A DNA stretch of 64,000 bases from Conchocele bisecta (taxonomy: Eukaryota; Mollusca; Bivalvia; Lucinida; Thyasiridae): positions 111,369,370 to 111,433,369 of the forward strand of contig CM055266.1 of the NCBI GenBank assembly GCA_029237695.1. Reading direction: 5' to 3'. Each line of letters starts with the position of its first letter. The stretch's first letter is position 1. The notes beneath the pieces were generated by a model. The model saw nothing but the letters and a program-made list of their open reading frames with translations. It was not told the DNA's origin and made no database searches. Both the position numbers and the translations under genes were made by a program. Below, one piece after another: positions 8,916 to 22,649 of the stretch.

Positions 8916-11600
8916 CAATATCCCCCGTCTTCTTTTAAATGCGACCCCGCATTTATCTATTGTTAAATGTACATACATTGAGGTTAAATCCGGCATCTAT
9001 TGTTCTTGTCATTATGATTCAGACAATGTTATTTGGTTTGATGGGCCATGTGCCATTTTGTAATTATTGTGATTGTTTGTTATCTCTGTATTTATTACAA
9101 TAATTCACATAGTTATCCGCATGAATAGTGATTATTACCAATTTACTTGATTTATCTGACCTATAGTTCAGACGCAGTGACATTATCAGTAACCAGATCG
9201 CATTTTGCCTAAGATTGATGACAATGGCAATACATGTTGCTTAGCTGATTGAATACAGAGATAACGCTCAACAGACATATAATCTTGTGAATTTTGGATA
9301 CCGTATTTTTCCCGATATATACAAACAGCAATTACAGAATGATGATGTGGCCTATACAAGTACCTATATTGGCATGAATCCTATACTAGCATTGACAAAA
9401 CTATGCCCTCTTTATTGAATGGTTATTTCTCTGCCATGGACGAAATAATTACCTGTGCAAAATGTAATGGGAAATATTTTGTGAACACATGACATGTTTG
9501 CAAATATAAAAATACGATAAATGCATGATATTCACAGTGTGAGAATCGTGTTCATTGAAAATTTATAAAATATAAACGTATTGCAAAATTTTAAATACAT
9601 GCATATTTTTCTTGTTTACGTTTAATTCGTAGGTTTTTATTAAAAATGCACTAGAGCAGACTGCAAAGATGCAATGTATCGGGATTAAATCGGACACAAT
9701 TTGTATTTATTTCCACCTATCAAAGTAATTCTAAGTATGGATTTTCCAAACAAACATATTAACAGCCAAATATACTATATTAGCGGCATTTCGGCTTTAT
9801 CCTGGTTATTCCAGATAGCAATATAATTGTATTATATATCATTGAAAAATAAATAAATAAAATTATTTACGATTGCAGAGTTCAAAATGGTCGCACTAAT
9901 TTATCAAATTCTCAATATACACACGGATATCTAGCGTGCATATGATAAAAAAAACTGTATTATTTGTTAGACATTGTGAAACATAATTACTACAGTTAAT
10001 TGTACACGTATTTGTCATTCTGACGTGTTATCTTATAGCATAATTGGCCGTGTTGTATTCTATAACGATGTGTTGCCTGTTACTGTTTGGTATGCATCTC
10101 TATTTTAGGTCCAGCATTTCGTGATGCTCATGCATATTACATTTTTCTTAATCATTTTACACAGTAACAGATATCTTTCTGCATGTGTCGACTCCATTTT
10201 GTCTTTAAATAATTTGGACATATTTATCGAGGAATGTATAGCAATATTATGCACACACTGCATGCAGTTTTCTCGTGCATACATTAAATACAGTCAAGTA
10301 TTTGTAGTCTGGCCTTACATTCAGCACATGCATACATCAACATTCACATGGGTCCATCCCTTTCATTCATCATCATTCGTTTAACAGATATATACACTGA
10401 TTCTCAAATATGGACCCCAGCACACGCATTCATCAGCATCCAGACTCAAACACCGACCAACTTAACATGAGCATTGGCATCCGACATGTATGTGTATAAC
10501 TTTACGTATACGACTTATCTATATTTAAAAATGTACACCTCATTATCATGCCATATTTATGACAAGAATGCGTCGATAATAATTCAAATATCTGCATAAG
10601 TATAAGCACGGCCCCTTAGCTAACGTGCTGCATGGCCCTTTGGCTAACATTCTAGGCAGAAAGATACCTGTTTCACCATATTAGTTCAGGCGCTATATTA
10701 TTATCCTATACAAATATAGTCGGTCTGTGTTAACAACAATCTGAAGTCTGCTACATATCTGGTTTCCGATTTCTGACAAAACTACATATTTGTGATGTCC
10801 ATATTCTCAACAACGGAAATGCATGCTATTCAAAAGGCGTATTATATGAAACGTGTACATACAATATTCTATATAACATGAACGAACATACAATTATTGA
10901 ATTAAGGTAGTTTTACATGCAACAAAAAGGTGACGGTATACATAGTTTCATCTGAGTAATTGTACTTGTTCTTAAGCTTATGTATATTGAAAAATAGTAT
11001 TTAATTTAAGTGCAGTTATATAAATATATCAAAGTACTGAAAGTACTGACTGGCGGGAGACAAGTAGCCACTTGTGAATTTGCATACTCAGAAATTCCTT
11101 GTTAGAAATATATTCGATGTTGATTATTGGATGTACAATCTGAAAATTTGGAGAATTTGATCAGTTACTGGTGTTTGTAAAATACAGCCTGCTCTAAACA
11201 CAAATAGGTTGATGAAGCAAAGGTGCTTTATGTCCGACTAATAAACCGTTTTACGAGGTATATTGCAGACGTATTATGTGAAATCTTTTTAAAATTATGA
11301 CTGGGCGTAGGCCTACATACGTGTATGCTGCATGAACGGCAAAATGTTTTCATGAATTTTGTTTCGCTCACCCAGAGGGTAATTTTTCGAAAATCGCACG
11401 TAAACCACAATATGAAAAAGAAATGGCCTTCGACGTCGCATTGCGACTGCGTGGTACACGATACGGGGGGCGTCTCAATAACAGCAATTTGTTCTCTTCA
11501 AAAGTAAAGTTGGGCATGCCAACTATTTTACACATAATGTTGAGCATTGCCGTTGCTATTAATAACTTGCTTTCAGTTCACTCGCTGACTTTAAATGTCA
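8916..11600. other. AT-rich interior without recognisable genes
   Basis: Interior of the 4.6-kb element. ORFs at 10121-10384 and 11228-11605 show no domain or codon pattern that separates them from chance. A simple 'tgcatgc' richness is noted and no tandem repeat. Confidence 0.5.
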
Positions 11601-11611
11601 CCTGATTGTTG

Positions 11612-11833
11612 TTAATTGCGAACGCAAATTGAGCCTATTGAGACGTCCCCCGATGAACAGAGAGCCACTTCCGAAAGTAGACCCGTGCAAACGGCCAGAA
11701 TCACGATCCCAATAGCGTGGAGACAGTATGTCTCCCGCCAAAAACAGGATTTGAATTTTAGACATGCCACATGAAATAAGTTATCACCTGGTTTGTTTCC
11801 ACAGAACAACCAACATGGGTAATGTTTAGACAC
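11612..11833 (-). CDS. Hypothetical exon with a hydrophobic segment, 73 aa
   Basis: A minus-strand ORF with many Cys residues and a hydrophobic stretch ('AIGIVILAVCTGLLSEVALC') that could be a signal anchor. It lies just downstream, on the same strand, of the ORF at 11943-12257, and the two could be parts of one captured gene. Splice signals were not established and no family is recognised. Confidence 0.2.
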   Translation of the reverse strand: MSKHYPCWLFCGNKPGDNLFHVACLKFKSCFWRETYCLHAIGIVILAVCTGLLSEVALCSSGDVSIGSICVRN

Positions 11834-11942
11834 AATAGTGGTAACTACATGTATTCAAATTCTCGTGAAAGTTCATCAATGCTAATTTTAGTCGTCTTCT
11901 GTTGGGTTTCGAAAGTTTATAATATTGTTCCGTCCGGCGTCG

Positions 11943-12257
11943 TCATCTGGAATGTACCGACCGTTCGGCAGCGCCCGTATTCGCCGAAACATCTGCGATA
12001 TTCCCGTCTTCAGGATATGTTTGTAATTGTAGTGTGGCGTCGTTAATCGTGAAAGATCCATCTTCAATAACGTAAAATTGTAATGAGTTCGTTTGAAATT
12101 TCGTCGAACGGCAGGTGTCCATCAATCCATGGTAAGCTGTATATCCGTAGAAATCGGTATATTCGCACGTCCGTGCATTTTCGTAGAGCCTACTCGCTTC
12201 CGTCTTCTTCGACGAGAGGTACCCTTGTTGAATTTTACCCGGATTATGTTCCACCAA
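11943..12257 (-). CDS. Hypothetical protein fragment, 104 aa
   Basis: The ATG lies directly beside the right terminal repeat. The translation has balanced composition ('TNSLQFYVIEDGSFTINDAT', 'LQTYPEDGNIADVS') and reads like a beta-rich extracellular domain. Near its end the other two frames also look protein-like, so a frameshift around 11960-11990 is possible. It lies between the direct repeats of the 4.6-kb element and is the best coding candidate there, but it does not resemble gag, pol or env proteins known to me. Confidence 0.3.
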   Translation of the reverse strand: MVEHNPGKIQQGYLSSKKTEASRLYENARTCEYTDFYGYTAYHGLMDTCRSTKFQTNSLQFYVIEDGSFTINDATLQLQTYPEDGNIADVSANTGAAERSVHSR

Positions 12258-12258
12258 C

Positions 12259-13191
12259 TATTACGAGGTTGAAGTCTCGTAGTCTGTTTATTTGGATTTC
12301 ATAAGTGTTCTTCATTGATTTGTCTTTTTTTGTATATTGGGAATTAGCTCATTCTGTCCAAATAAACAATTTCACAAATAACCACGTTTAACAGTTTTAT
12401 TTTGTATGTTTCTTGTTTGTTGTCATGTCAATAAATTACCAAATACAAATGTAACATGTTAATTGAAGATGTATCTCCAGACCCACTGCTAGCGCGCCAA
12501 ACGGCGGCTGTACGTCCGTTTATTACCATGAGTACTGTTACATGATGTTTCCTTGTGAACAACTATTTTGCAACTCCCTAAATATATTTCCAATTTTCAT
12601 CGACAATTGCAAACATACTGGATACACTAGATTAACCAATGAAATTGTTTATTGTGCACCATGTGATATCAGAATGTATTACCTCATTTACATATTGGCC
12701 CTATGACGTTGGTTTATGGTCTTGGGGCTCACCGTGGACAAAGAGTCAAACTTTCTTTGTTGCAATCTCTGGAATGAGATTACTTATCAAACTGATGTGT
12801 ACTTATCGGCTGTCAGCTTGGACGGTTTATGGCTTAATCTTGACAGCGTTGCATAACATATAGACGAATTAATATGCAGATTTTCGACTTTATTATCTGT
12901 GAAAAATAAAAGAATTTTCGCAATTCTTTGAATGAAAGTTCAATATTATCCCTGACTTGGAAATAAATACAATATTTAAAATCCATGTAAAATAATAAAG
13001 ATTCTGATACGAATATTGACCGAAATCGACCAATAATTATAAAGTTGACATCTTTGTTAAATGATTGTCTCTTAAATAACACAACTGTTTTGAGACCTGT
13101 GAAGACCCAGATCAGCCTGCACATCCGCGCAGTCTCATCATGACCTACACCGCTCGTTACTGTATGGGTCGGACCAAATTCCAGTTCATAA
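12259..13191 (+). repeat. Right direct terminal repeat, split by two insertions
   Basis: It matches 8593-8915 but carries about 173 extra bases after 12395 and about 430 extra bases between roughly 12595 and 13025. Whether these are insertions here or deletions in the left copy is not decided. It returns to the 45-bp minisatellite at 13192. Confidence 0.7.
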
Positions 13192-13314
13192 GATATGTGT
13201 ACGGAAGCTCTCTAAACCGAACACCACTATAAATTAGGTATATGTGCGGAACCTCTCTAGACCGGACAACACTATAAACTAGATATTAGATATGTGCGCG
13301 TAACATAGTACACG

Positions 13315-16300
13315 ATGTGGGCCCAGTCCCCCCGTAAGCGTTCTAGCACGCCTCCATCACGCGGCCACCTGGTGTACGACTGAAATAACAGTAACAGTGA
13401 GGTTCGCTGTGTCTGGGCTGGCCGCTAAGCACCGTTGAGAGCACTAGCCGGCATGGAGACATGCTGGAACGATTACGGGGGGGGGGGGGGGGGTACTAGG
13501 CCCACATCATGTACTAGGTGGCCGCGCTGTTCCAGGCTTCAGTCTCAAGTCTTACTCGTTTGAATACCCCCACCCACGCCATAATAGCCGCAAATAGTGA
13601 CGTTTGTTGCATCTAGGGTGGCCGTTAATCAATGGTGAGAGCACTAGCCGGAGCGAGATGTGCTGGAACGCATACAGGGGCACTCGGCCTACATTGTACA
13701 CCAGGTGGCCGTGCTGTTCCAAGCTTCTGTTTCCAGCCAAACTCGTTTCAATACCAGCAAGCTGAAGTAACAGTAACAATGAGGTTCGCTGTGTCCGGGC
13801 TGGCCGCTAAGCACAGTTGAGAGCACTAGGCGGCATGGAGACATGCTGGAACGATTACCGGGGGACTAGGCCCACATCATGTACTAGGTGGCCGCGCTGA
13901 TCCAGGCTTCTGTCTCAAGTCTAACTCGTTTGAATACCCCCACCCACGCCATAATAGCAGCAAATAGTGACGTTCCTTGCATCTGGGGTGGCCGTTAATC
14001 ACAGGTGAGAGCACTAGCCGGAGCGAGATGTGCTGGAACGCATACAGGGGCACTCGGCCTACATGGTACACCAGGTGGCCGCGCTGTTCCAGGCTTCCGT
14101 TTCCAGCCTAACTCGTTTCAATACCAGCAAGCTGAAATAACGGTAACAGTGAGGTTCGCTGTGTCCGGGCTGGCCGTTAAGCACAGTTGAGAGCAGTAGC
14201 CGGCATGGAGACATGCTGGAACGATTACGGGGGGACTATGCACACATCACGTACTAGGTGGCCGCGCTGTTCCATGCTTCAGTCTCAAGTCAAATTCGTT
14301 TGAATACCCCCACCCACGCCATAATAGCCGCAAATAGTGACGTTTGTTGCATCTGGGGTGGCCGTTAATCACAGGTGAGAGCACTAGCCGGTATGGCCGC
14401 TAAGCACAGTTGAGAGCACTAGCCGGCATGGAGACATGCTGGAACGATTACGGACGGACTAGGCCCACATCATGTACCAGGTGGCCGCGCTGTTCCAGGC
14501 TTCAATATCCAGTCTAACTCGTTTGAATACCCCCACCCATGCCATAATAGCAGCAAATAGTGACGTTCGTTGCATCTGGGGTGGCCGTTAATCACAGGTG
14601 AGAGCACTAGTCGGAAGCGAGATGTGCTGGAACGCATACAGGGGCACTCGGCCTACATCGTACACCTGGTGGCCGCACTGTTCCAGGCTTCTGTTTCCAG
14701 CCTAACTCGTTTAAATACCAGCAAGCTGAAATAACAGTAACAGTGAGGTTCGCTGTGTCCGTGCTGGCCGCTAAGCACAGTTGAGAGCACTAGCCGGCAT
14801 GGAGACATGCTGGAACGATTACGGGTGGACTAGGCCCATATCATGTACTAGGTGGCCGCGCTGTTCCAGGCTTCAGTCTCAAGTCTAGCTCGTTTGAATA
14901 CCCCCACCCAAGCCATAATAGCAGCAAATAGTGACGTTCATTGCATCTAGGGTGGCCATTAATCACAGGTGAGAACACTAGCAGGAATCGAGATGTGCTG
15001 GAATGCATACAGGGGCACTCGGCCTATATCGTACACCGGTGGCCGCGCTGTTCCAGGCATCTGTTAACAGCCTAACTCGCATTTGGGTGGCCGTTAATCA
15101 CAGGTGAGAGCACTAGCAGGAAGCGAGATGTGCTGGAACGCATGCAGGGGCACTCAGCCTACATCATACAACAGGTGGCCGCGCTGTTCCAGGCTTCTGT
15201 TTCCAGACTAGCTCGTTTCAATACCAGCAAGCTGAAATAACAGTAACGGTGAGGTTCGCTGTGTCCGGGCTGGCTGCTAAGCACAGTTGAGAGCACTAGC
15301 CGGCATGGAGACATGCTGGAACGATTACGGGGGAACTAGGCCCACATCATGTACTAGGTGGCCGCGCTGTTCCAGGCTTCAGTCTCAAGTCTAACTCGTT
15401 TGAATAGCAACACCCACGCCATAATAGAAGCAAATAATGACGTTCGTTGCATCTTGGGTGGCCGTTAATCACAGGTGAGAGCATTAGTCGGAAGCGAGAT
15501 GTGCTGGAACGCATACAGGGGCACTCGGCCTACAACGTACACCAGGTGGCCGCGCATTTCCAGGCTTCCGTTTCCATCCTAACTCGTTTCAATACCAGCA
15601 AGATGAAATAACAGAAACAGTGAGGTTCGCTGTGTCCGGGCTGGCCGCTAAGCACAGTTGAGAGCAGTAGCCGGCATGGAGACAAGCTGGAACGATTACG
15701 GGGGTACTAGGCCCACATCATGTACTAGGTGGATACCCCCACTCACGCCATAATTGCCGCAAATAGTGACGTTTGTTGCATCTGGGGTGGCCGTTAATCA
15801 CAGGTGATAGCACTAGTCGGAAGCGTGATGTGCTGGAACGCATACAGGGTCACTCGGCCTACATCGTACACCAGGTGGCCGCGCTATTCTAGGCTTATGT
15901 TTCCAGCCTAACTCGTTGCAATACCAGCAATCTGAAATAACAGTAAAAGTGAGGTTCGCTGTGTCCGGACTAGCCGCTAAGCACAGTTGAGAGCACTAGC
16001 CGGTATGGAGACATGCTGGAACGATTACGGGGCGACTTGGCCCACATCATGTACTAGGTGACCGCGTTGTTCAAGGCTTCATTCTCAAGTCTAACTCGTT
16101 TGAATACCCACACTCATGCCATAATAGCCGCAAATAGTGACGTTCGTTGCATCTGGAGTGGCCGTTAATCACAGGTGAGAGCACTAGCCGGAAGCGAGAT
16201 GTGCTGGAACGCATACAGGGGCACTCGGCCTACATCGTACACCAGGTGGCCGCGCTGTTCCATGCTTCTGTTTCCAGCCTAACTCGTTTCAATACAGGCC

Positions 16301-19300
16301 AGCTGAAGTAACAGAAATAGTGAGGTTCGCTGTGTCCGGGCTGGCTGCTAAGCACAGTTGAGAGTACTAGCCGGCATGGAGACATGCTGGGAACGATTAC
16401 GGGGGGGGGGACTAGGCCCACATCATGTACTAGGTGGCGCGTTGTTCAAGGCTTCAGTCTCAAGTCTAACTCGTTTGAATACTCCCACCCACGCCATAAC
16501 AGCAGCAAATAGTGACGTTCGTTGCATCTGGGGTGGCCGTTAATCACAGGTGAGAGCTCTAGCCGGAAGCGAGATGTGCTGGAACGCATACAGGGGCACT
16601 CGGCCTACATCGTACACCAGGTGGCCGCGCTGTTCCATGCTTCAGTTTCCAGCCTAACTCGTTTCAATACAGGCCAGCTGAAATAACAGACACAGTGAGG
16701 TTCGCTGTGTCCGGGCTGGCTGCTAAGCACAGTTGAGAGCACTAGCCGGCTTGGAGACATGCTGGAACGATTACGAGGGGACTAGGCCTACATCATGTAC
16801 TAGGTGGCCGCGCTGTTCCAGGCTTCAGTCTCATGTGTAACTCGTTTGAATACCCCCACCCACGCCATAATAGCAGCAAATAGTGACGTTCGTTGCATCT
16901 GGGGTGGCCGTTAATCACAGGTGAGAGAACTAGCCGGAAGCGAGATGTACTGGAACGCATACAGGGGCACTCGGCCTACATCGTACACCAGGTGGCCGCG
17001 CTGTTCCATGCTTCTATTTCCAGCCTAACTCGTTTCAATACAGGCCAGCTGAAATAACAGAAACAGTGAGGTTCCCTGTGTCCGGGCTGGCTGCTAAGCA
17101 CAGTTGAGAGCATTAGCCGGCATGGATACATGCTGGGACGATTACGGGGGGACTAGGCCCACATTACGTACTATGTGGCCGCGCTGTTCCAGGCTTCAGT
17201 CTCAAGTCTAACTCGTTTGAATATCCCCACCCACGCCATAATAGCAGCAAATAGTGACGTTCGTTGCATCTGGGGTGGCCGTTAATCACAGGTGAGAGCA
17301 CTAGCCGGATGCGAGATATGCTGGAACACATACAGGGGCACTCGGCCAACATTGTACACCAGATGGCAGCGCTGCTCCATGCTTCTGTTTCCAGCCTAAC
17401 TCGTTTCAATACCGGCAAGCTGAAATATCAGTAACATTGAGGTTCGCTGTGTCCGGGCTGGCCGCTAAGCACAGTTGAGAGCACTAGCCAGCATGGAGAC
17501 ATGCTGGAACGATTACGGGGGACTAGGCTCACATCATGTACTAGGTGGCCGCGCTGTTCAAGGCTTTAGTCTGAAGTCTAACTCGTTTGAATACCCCCAC
17601 CCACGCCATAATAGCAGCAAATAGTGACGTTCGTTGCATCTAGGGTGGCCGTTAATCACAGGATGAGAGCACTAGCCGGAAGCGAGATGTGCTTGAACGC
17701 ATACAGGGGCACTCGGCCTACATCGTACACCAGGTGGCCGCGCTGTTCCAGGCTTCTGTTTCCAGCCTAACTCGTTTCAATACCGGCAAGCTGAAATAAC
17801 AGTAACATTGAGGTTCGCTGTGTCCGGGCTGGCCGCTAAGCACAGTTGAGAGCACTAGCCGGCTTGGAGACATGCTGGAACGATTACGAGGGGACTAGGC
17901 CTACATCATGTACTAGGTGGCCGCGCTGTTCCAGGCTTCAGTCTGAAGTCTAACTCGTTTGAATACCCCCATCCACGCCTTAATAGCAACAAATAGTGAC
18001 ATTCGTTGCATCTGGGGTGGCCGTTAATCACAGGTGAGAGCATTATTCGGAAGCGATATGTGCTGGAACGCATACAGGGGCACTCGGCCTACATCGTACA
18101 CCAGGTGACCGCGCTTTTCCAAACTTCTGTTTCCAGCCTAACTCGTTTCAATACCAGCAAGCTGAAATAACAGAAACAGTAAGGTTCGCTGTGTTCGGGC
18201 TGGCCGCTAAGCACGGTTGAGAGCACTAGACGGCATGGAGACATGCTGGAACGATTACGGGGGTACTAGGCCCACATCATGTACTAGGTGGCCGCGCTGT
18301 TCAATGCTTCAGTCTCAAGTCTAACTCGTTTGAATACCCCCACTCACGCCATAATAGCCGCAAATAGTGACGTTTGTTGCATCTGGGGTGGCCGTTAATC
18401 ACAGGTAAGAGCACTAGCCGGAAGCGAGATGTGCTGGAACGCATACAGGGGCACTCGGCCTACATCGTACACCAGGTGGCCGCGCTGTTCCATGCTTTTC
18501 TTTCCAGCCTAACTCGTTTCAATACAGGCCAGCTGAAATAACAGAAACAGTGAGGTTCGCTGTCTCCGGGCTGGCTGCTAAGCACAGTTGAGAGCACTAG
18601 CCGGCATGGAGACATACTGGAACGATTACGGGGGGACTAGGCCCACATCATGTACTAGGTGGCGGCGTTGTTCAAGGCTTCAGTCTCAAGTCTAACTCGT
18701 TTGAATACTCCCACCCACGCCATAATAGCAGCAAATAGTGATGTTCGTTGCATCTGGGGTGGCCGTTAATCACAGGTGAGAGCTCTAGCCGGAAGCGAGA
18801 TGTGCTGGAACGCATACAGGGGCACTCGGCCTACATCGTACACCAGGTGGCCGCGCTGTTCCATGCTTCTGTTTCCAGCCTAACTCGTTTCAATACAGGC
18901 CAGCTGAAATAACAGACACAGTGAGGTTCGCTGTGTCCAGGCTGGCTGCTTAGCACAGTTGAGAGCACTAGCCGGCATGGAGACATGCTGGAACGATTAC
19001 GGGGGGACTAGGCCCACATCATGTACTAGATGTTCGCGCTGTTCCATGCTTCAGTCTCATGTGTAACTCGTTTGAATACCCCGACCCACGCCATAATAGC
19101 AGCAAATAGTGACGTTCGTTGCATCTGGGGTGGCCGTGAATCACAGGTGAGAGCACTAGCCGGAAGCGAGATGTGCTGGAACGCATACAGGGGCACTCGG
19201 CCTACATCGTACATCAGGTGGCCGCGCTGTTCCAGGCCCCTGTTTCCAGCCTAACTCGTTTCAATACCAGCAAGCTGAAATAACCGTAACAGTGAGGTTC

Positions 19301-22155
19301 GCTGTGTCCGGGCTGACCGCTAAGCACAGTTGAGAGCACTAGCCGGCATGGAGACATGCTGGAACGATTATGGGGGGACTAGGCCCACATCATGTACTAC
19401 CTGGCCGCGTTGTTCAAGGCTTCAGTCTCAAGTCTAACTCGTTTGAATACCCCCACCCACGCCATAATAGCAGCAAATAGTGACGTTCGTTGCATCTGGG
19501 TGGCCGTTAATCACAGGTGGGAGCACTAGCCGGAAGCAAGCGAGATGTGCTGGAACGCATACAGGGGCACTCGGCCTACATCGTACACCAGGTGGCCGCG
19601 CTGTTCCAGGTTTCTGTTTCCAGCCTAACTCGTTTCAATACCAGCAAGCTGAAATATCAGGAACAGTGAGGTTCGGTGTGTCCGGGCTGGCCGTTAAGCA
19701 CTGTTGAGAGAACTAGCCGGCATGCAGACATGCTGGAACGATTACGGGGGGACTAGGCTCACATCATGTACTAGGTGGCCGCGATGTTCAAGGCTTCAGT
19801 CTCAAGTCTAACTCATTTGAATACCCCCACCCACGCCATAATAGCAGCAAATAGTGACGTTCGTTGCATCTTGGGTGGCCGTTAATCACAGGTGAGAGCA
19901 CTAGCCGGAAGCGAGATGTGCTGGAACGCATACAGGGGCACTCGGCCTACATCGTACACCAGGTGGCCGCGCTGTTCCAGGCTTCTGTTTCCAGCCTAAC
20001 TCGTTTCAATACCAGCAAGCTGAAATAACATTAACATTTAAGTTCGCTGTGTCCGGGCTGGCCGCTAAGCACAGTTGAGAGCACTAGCCGGCATGGAGAC
20101 ATGCTGGAACGATTACGAGGGGACTAGGCCTACATCATGTACTAGGTGGCAGCGCTGTTCCAGGCTTCAGTCTCAAGTCTAACTCGTTTGAATACCCCCA
20201 CCCACGCCATAATAGCAGCAAATAGTGACGTTCGTTGCATCTGGGGTGGCCGTTAATCACAGGTGAGAGCACTAGCCGGAAGCGAGATGTGCTGGAACGC
20301 ATACAGGGGCACTCGGCATACATCGTACACCAGGTGGCCGCGCTGTTCCATGCTTCCGTTTCCAGCCTAACTCGTTTCAATACCAGCAAGCTGAAATAAC
20401 AGAAACAGTGAGGTTCGCTGTGTCCGGGCTGGCTGCTAAGCACAGTTGAGAGCACTAGCCGGCATGGAGACATGCTGGCATTACGGGGTGACTAGGCCCA
20501 GATCATGTACTAGGTGGTCGCGCTGTTCCAGGCTTCAGTCTCAAGTGTAACTCGTTTGAGTACCCCCACCCACGCCATAATAGCAGCAAATAGTGACGTT
20601 CGTTGCATCTGGGGTGGCCGTTAATCACGGATGAGAGCAGTAGCCGGAAGCGAGATGTGCTGGAACGCATACAGGGGCTCTCGACCTACTTCGTACACCA
20701 GGTGGCCGCGCTGTTCCAGGATTCTGTTTCCAACCTAACTCGTTTCAATACCAGCAAGCTGAAATAACAGTAACAGTGAGGTTCGCTGTGTCCGGGCTGG
20801 CCGCTAAGCACAGTTGAGAGAACTAGCCGGCATGGAGACATGCTGGAACGATTACGGGGGGACTAGGCCCACATCATGTACTAGATGGTCGCGCTGTTCC
20901 AGACTTCAATATCAAGTCTAACTCATTTGAATACCCCCACTCATGCCATAATAGCAGCAAATATTGACGTTCGTTGCATCTGGGGTGGCCGTTAATCACT
21001 GATGAGAGCACTAGCCGGAAGCGAGATTTGCTGGAACGTATACAGGGGCACTCGGCCTACATCGTACACAAGGTGGCAGCTGGGATGGCCGTTAATCACA
21101 GGTGAGAGAACTAGCCGGAAGCGAGATGTGCTGGAACGCATACAGGGGCACTCTGCCTACATCGTACATCAGGTGGCCGCGCTGTTCCAGGCACCTGTTT
21201 CCAGCCTAACTAGCCGGCATGGAGACATGCTGGAACGATTACGGGTGGACTAGGTCCACATCATGTACTAGGTGGCCGCGATGTTCCAGGCTTCAGTCTC
21301 AATTCTAACTCGTTTGAATACCCTCGCCCACGCCATAATAGCGTATATAATACATCGTACACCAGGTTGCAGCGCTGTTCCATGATTCTGTTTCCAGTCT
21401 AACTCGTTTCAATACCAGCAAGCTGAAATAACAGTAGAAGTGAGGTTCGATGTGTCCGCGCTGGCCGCTAAGCACAGTTGAGAGCACTAGCCGGCATGGA
21501 GACATGCTGGAACGATTACGGGGGGACTAGGCCCACATCATGTACCAGGTGGCCGCGCTGTTCCAGGCTTCAATATCAAGTCTAACTCGTTTGAATACCC
21601 CCATTCATGCCATAATAACAGTAAATAGTGACGTTCGTTGCATCTGGGTGGCCGTTAAACACAGGTGAGAGCATTAGCCGGAAGCGAGATGTGCTGGAAC
21701 GCATACAGGGGCACTCGGCCTACATCGTACACCAGGTGGCCGCGCTGCTCCAGGCTTCTGTTTCCAGCCTAACTCGTTTCAATACCAGCAAGCTGAAATA
21801 ACTGTAACAGTGAGGTTCGCTGTGTCCGGGCTAGCCGCTAAGCACAGTTGAGAGCACTAGCCGGCATGAAGACATGCTGGAACGATTACGGGCGACTAGG
21901 CCCACATCATGTACTACGTGGCCCCGTTGTTCAAGGCTTCAGTCTCAAGTCTAACTCGTTTGAATACCCCCACCCACGCCATTATAGCAGCAAATAGTGA
22001 CGTTCGTTGCATCTGGGGTGGCCGTTAATCACAAGTGAGAGCACTAGCCGGAAGCGAGATGTGCTGGAACGCATACAGGGGCACTCGGTATCTGGCTTCT
22101 TTGCTCCATCGTACACCCACGCCATAATAGCAAATAGTACTCGTTTGAATACCCG
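13315..22155 (+). repeat. 371-bp dimeric satellite, about 24 copies
   Basis: Copies of 'gaggttcgctgtgtccggg' recur at 15951, 16322, 16697, 17068, 17439 and 17810, giving a period of 371 bp. Each unit is two related ~185-bp halves. Half A has 'ggagacatgctggaacgatt' and a variable G run. Half B has 'gcgagatgtgctggaacgca'. Both share 'gtggccgcgctgttccagg' and 'taactcgttt'. Partial units occur near 14390, 15070, 15730, 21080, 21210 and 21345, and the last 70 bases are shuffled fragments. All copies have the same orientation. The many 60-110 aa ORFs inside are translations of the repeat and not genes. Confidence 0.95.
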
Positions 22156-22331
22156 TTTGACGACAAGACCATAGAATTACCTCGTGACGAAATCCAGATA
22201 AAAGAAGTTGCAAGGCTTTATGAATCATGTTCAATGTTTCTGCTTATGAGTATAATTAATAATATTAATTGTAATACTATTTGAGCGAGGCCATTTTGTT
22301 TTGTATTATAAGTATTATTATTTGTAATATA

Positions 22332-22390
22332 GCCGTTTGGGTAGCGAGAGAGTCTGACCGGTGCGTTTGTGGGTTCGAATCCAGCGAACA
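22332..22390 (+). other. tRNA-like sequence with a perfect B box
   Basis: 'gggttcgaatccagcg' at 22371-22386 is a perfect polymerase III B box, and 'tgggtagcgagagagtc' 30 bases upstream is an A-box-like sequence. The acceptor stem does not pair convincingly. A tRNA-derived SINE head or a tRNA relic is likely. Confidence 0.35.
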
Positions 22391-22649
22391 TATTTTTTCT
22401 TTTGTTCAGTTGTTTTTTTAATCACATTCCTTGTGTCACTTACACGTAATACTGAGTAAACTGAGTAAGTTTCTCCTTTCATCAGCATTCAATGCAGAAA
22501 TTGATGAAATCGTCTAAAATTGTGTACACTGCACTACAAGTACCGGTCGAAAACCATTGCATGTACATTCGCTGGAGATAATACGAATGAAACATTTTCC
22601 GGGCCCCCCCCCCCCCCTTCAGAAATTGTTTACGAAGTATGATCTTAAA

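Larger units (their letters stand above)
8593..13191. mobile_element. 4.6-kb element with 323-bp direct terminal repeats (LTR/LARD-like candidate)
   Basis: A 323-bp sequence at 8593-8915, from 'tattacgaggttgaagtctc' to 'aattccagttcataa', is repeated in the same orientation at 12259-13191, where two insertions split it. The 45-bp minisatellite flanks the whole unit on both sides, so the unit looks inserted into the array. A short possible target duplication (tatgt) is seen at the junctions but is not certain. No gag-pol ORF lies between the repeats, which would fit a non-autonomous LTR element. The ends are not the usual TG...CA. A tandem segmental duplication is the alternative. The repeat contains the bivalve-style motif 'atcagcctgcacatccgc'. 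Confidence 0.4.

Noticed and set aside
13552..22234. Many ORFs of 60-112 aa in the 13.3-22.2 kb region
   Set aside because: They recur every 371 bp with the same peptides in the same positions, so they are translations of the satellite and not genes.
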